A DNA stretch of 8,156 nt from Methanosarcina sp. (GTDB lineage Archaea > Halobacteriota > Methanosarcinia > Methanosarcinales > Methanosarcinaceae): the NCBI GenBank assembly GCA_003157235.1, contig PMJC01000393.1:1-8156 (forward strand), written 5' to 3'. Position 1 is the stretch's first letter; each line of letters begins with the position of its first letter. The notes beneath the pieces were generated by a model. That model saw nothing but the letters and a program-made list of their open reading frames with translations. It was not told the origin of the DNA and did no database searches. Position numbers and translations under genes: made by a program. This document shows positions 6,926 through 8,156 of this stretch, piece after piece.

Positions 6926-7102
6926 ATGAATAAGATTGAAGCTTCCAGTTAATTAATTTACCAAGTTTCATTGACTTCGATGAAATATCTGGGTATAAAT
7001 GTTAAATTATATAAATACAAATCAGATCCAACATTTGTTACTCTCGAAAGTTATAACCAGCTTGAAAAAAATAACAATGCACTGCTAAGATGCATTTTAT
7101 GA
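6926..7102 (+). pseudogene. Coding relic upstream of the ParB-like fragment
   Basis: One frame reads MNKIEASS, a TAA at 6950-6952, then runs open to TGA at 7100-7102. The open part includes an ATG at 6980 (40 codons) and a plausible protein stretch, KLYKYKSDPTFVTLESYNQL followed by EKNNNALLR. A single frameshift near 7090 would join it to the next relic (through DAFYEAIGGFW), so it may be the 5' part of the same broken gene. Alternatively it is a 40-residue protein of its own; it lacks an SD. Unrecognised family. Confidence 0.3.
7004..7018 (+). promoter_or_regulatory. TATA-like box ahead of the ParB-like relic
   Basis: AAATTATATAAATAC is a good archaeal TATA match and would start a transcript near 7040, about 80 bases before the ATG at 7122. 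It also lies within the upstream coding relic, so it may be chance in AT-rich DNA. Confidence 0.3.
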
Positions 7103-7121
7103 AGCTATTGGAGGCTTCTGG

Positions 7122-7316
7122 ATGGATTTGATTATTGATGATGAATTCAAAACATTGATTCCACCTTTATCCACCAATGAATCCCAAATCCTTGAAGAAA
7201 GTATACTTAACGAAGGATGTAGAGATCCATTTATTTTATAATATGACATCATCATATATCGATATAATCTTTGTAAAATTTTTGTAAAAATATACACTAA
7301 AATTCTACACTTTTGA
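7122..7316 (+). pseudogene. Broken ParB/sulfiredoxin-fold (ParB-like nuclease domain) gene, N-terminal part
   Basis: From ATG 7122 (GGAGG seven bases upstream), 39 codons read like the N-terminus of ParB-like domain proteins: IIDDEFKTLIPPLSTNE, then LEESILNEGCRDPFIL. A TAA at 7239-7241 stops it. The same frame continues past the stop as YDIIIYRYNLCKIF, which matches the next family block (DIIIDGHNRYxLCKKF) with DGHN largely deleted; DGHNR is the conserved core of these domains. The frame then ends at 7316. Faint similarity may continue to about 7390 in another frame (LLITDNSNKPLYF against the WIIxNQxGRRNL block). Such proteins occur in plasmids, viruses and mobile elements. The domain call is by eye, but several blocks agree in order. 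It encodes no full domain now. Confidence 0.6.
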
Positions 7317-7958
7317 ACATACTCTGATTTACATTTAGACTCATATTATTAATTACAGATAATTCCAATAAACCCCTATATTTTGTCATATTTTTATAAA
7401 TATATGTGCTCGACTCTTTAAAGTAAAAGGTCATCAAAACTTTCTATAACTGGAAAAAAACATATCCATTTCTAAATGTAAATTTTTGCGTTTAATAATC
7501 TGACATATTATAAGCACTTAACAAGGGGATGCGGTAGAAATTCTCCTCTATTTCTATTTTTCTTTGATTCCTTTTATTTACTTTAGATTTATGGTCGTTC
7601 TAGAGATGTATGTGATTGATGATAAATCCATTTTTCCAGGTTTTTGATGTATTATTTTTTTTTGCGGGGCAGAATATAATATAATTAAATTATATATTTA
7701 ACTTAATATAGATAAGTACACATATTTCTATATGTATTATATTCTTCCGATAATAATATTTTGACGATACAAATGAAATCATCTTCCTCGATATCTAAGT
7801 CGATGATCGAATTTACCAATATCGTAGACTCAGAGCTTAATATGGATGATTAATTGGTGAATATTTCCTATGTGATGGATCGCCGACAGGAAGCTGATTG
7901 AAAAATCAACCGTCTTAAGATTGTATTAAATTGAGCGAAAGTTAGGAGAGTGTTAACA
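7317..7958. other. AT-rich spacer upstream of the secreted-protein gene
   Basis: There is no gene I can support in these 640 bases. It contains a weak 7-bp hairpin followed by T residues (TAGAAAT 7535-7541 / ATTTCTA 7550-7556, then TTTTCTTT), terminator-like on the plus strand. A very AT-rich block at 7674-7712 includes TTATATATTTAAC. A 26-codon ATG frame lies at 7773-7853 without an SD. A 5-bp hairpin with a GAAA loop lies at 7895-7908. If the promoter of the gene at 7959 is in the AT block, its leader would be over 200 bases; this is a guess. Confidence 0.35.
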
Positions 7959-8156
7959 ATGGGGAAACAAATTTTTGGGAAAATAAAAACTACATTGACC
8001 ATCTTGATGGCAATATTTTTCATAATGCCAATGACAGTTCTATCAGTAAGGGCTGATCAAAGTGATGTATTTGGAAATGAAAATGGAACATGTGGCCCCG
8101 GAGACTTTGGACCTGGATACTTTGGACCTGGAACATTTGGCACAGGAAAAATTGGA
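7959..8156 (+). CDS. Secreted protein with GPGxF repeats, cut by the window end
   Basis: ATG at 7959 has an AGGAG ten bases upstream (7944-7948). The 66 visible residues begin with a clear Sec signal peptide: Lys at 3, 8 and 10, a hydrophobic core at about 11-30 (LTILMAIFFIMPMTVLSV) and a likely cut after V-R-A32. The mature part starts DQSDVFGNENGTCGPGDFG and then becomes a pentapeptide repeat GPGDF, GPGYF, GPGTF, GTGKI, running off the edge. The protein should be exported and sit at the cell surface or be released. The Gly-Pro-Gly turns suggest an extended or elastic linker. I do not recognise a family, and the missing C-terminus would decide anchoring and function. Confidence 0.75.
   Translation, partial: MGKQIFGKIKTTLTILMAIFFIMPMTVLSVRADQSDVFGNENGTCGPGDFGPGYFGPGTFGTGKIG
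8094..8156 (+). repeat. 15-bp tandem repeat encoding GPGxF
   Basis: Four consecutive 15-base units (8094, 8109, 8124, 8139) encode GPGDF, GPGYF, GPGTF and GTGKI. The DNA units are similar but not identical, and the array continues beyond the window. Confidence 0.7.

Noticed and set aside
7097..7297. Minus-strand frame of 66 codons
   Set aside because: It is antisense to the ParB-like relic, whose motifs and ribosome binding site are on the plus strand.
7773..7853. A 26-codon ATG frame upstream of the secreted-protein gene
   Set aside because: There is no ribosome binding site, no recognisable motif, and the length is easily expected by chance.
1..8156. CRISPR array, tRNA or rRNA genes, toxin-antitoxin or defence operon
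   Set aside because: No regularly spaced repeats, cloverleaf-like sequences, rRNA-like blocks or paired small genes with recognisable motifs were seen on either strand.

Overview
The window looks like a piece of a methanogenic archaeon's chromosome, most likely Methanosarcina or a close relative. This is an inference, based on a complete HdrB-type heterodisulfide reductase subunit with both cysteine signatures, a DUF1847-type cysteine protein, U-rich stretches instead of stable hairpins after genes, TATA-like boxes instead of -35/-10 pairs, and very AT-rich spacers.

Layout. Bases 1-1016 hold the 3' nine tenths of a 3-isopropylmalate dehydrogenase-type gene (leuB-like), followed by a long T-rich terminator. 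Bases 1292-1849 encode a DUF1847 family protein. From about 1850 to the end the window is mostly a gene graveyard. Two old, diverged copies of an IS110-family transposase gene lie on the minus strand in the same orientation (2524-3927 and 5243-6460). Each is broken by many stops and frameshifts. Each also carries its own insertion of one short element of about 192-194 bp with terminal inverted repeats (3667-3860 and 5991-6182), at different points of the transposase frame; this looks like a MITE family.

Between the two transposase relics sits the one clearly intact gene of the middle region, hdrB (4235-5131, minus). It is preceded by only the last 32 codons of its usual partner hdrC. The rest of hdrC is gone, and the transposase relic starts right at the break. 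hdrB therefore looks like an orphan in a composite-transposon-like setting.

To the right of the second relic is an unlisted short frame (6461-6661, minus) for a small membrane protein with a five-glycine GxxxG zipper helix, an SD-like site and an apparent CTG start. A decayed ParB/sulfiredoxin-like gene follows (about 6926-7316, plus). At the right edge begins a secreted protein (7959 onward, plus) with a signal peptide followed by GPGxF pentapeptide repeats running off the window.

How the genes relate. I see no operon or defence-type system linking them. The leuB-like enzyme belongs to branched-chain (or related 2-oxoacid chain-elongation) biosynthesis, HdrB to CoM-S-S-CoB reduction, and the right-edge protein to the cell surface. 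The strongest story is genome decay: layered insertion, truncation of hdrCB and survival of hdrB. I found no convincing new multi-gene system. The glycine-zipper small protein and the GPGxF protein are the best candidates for undescribed biology.
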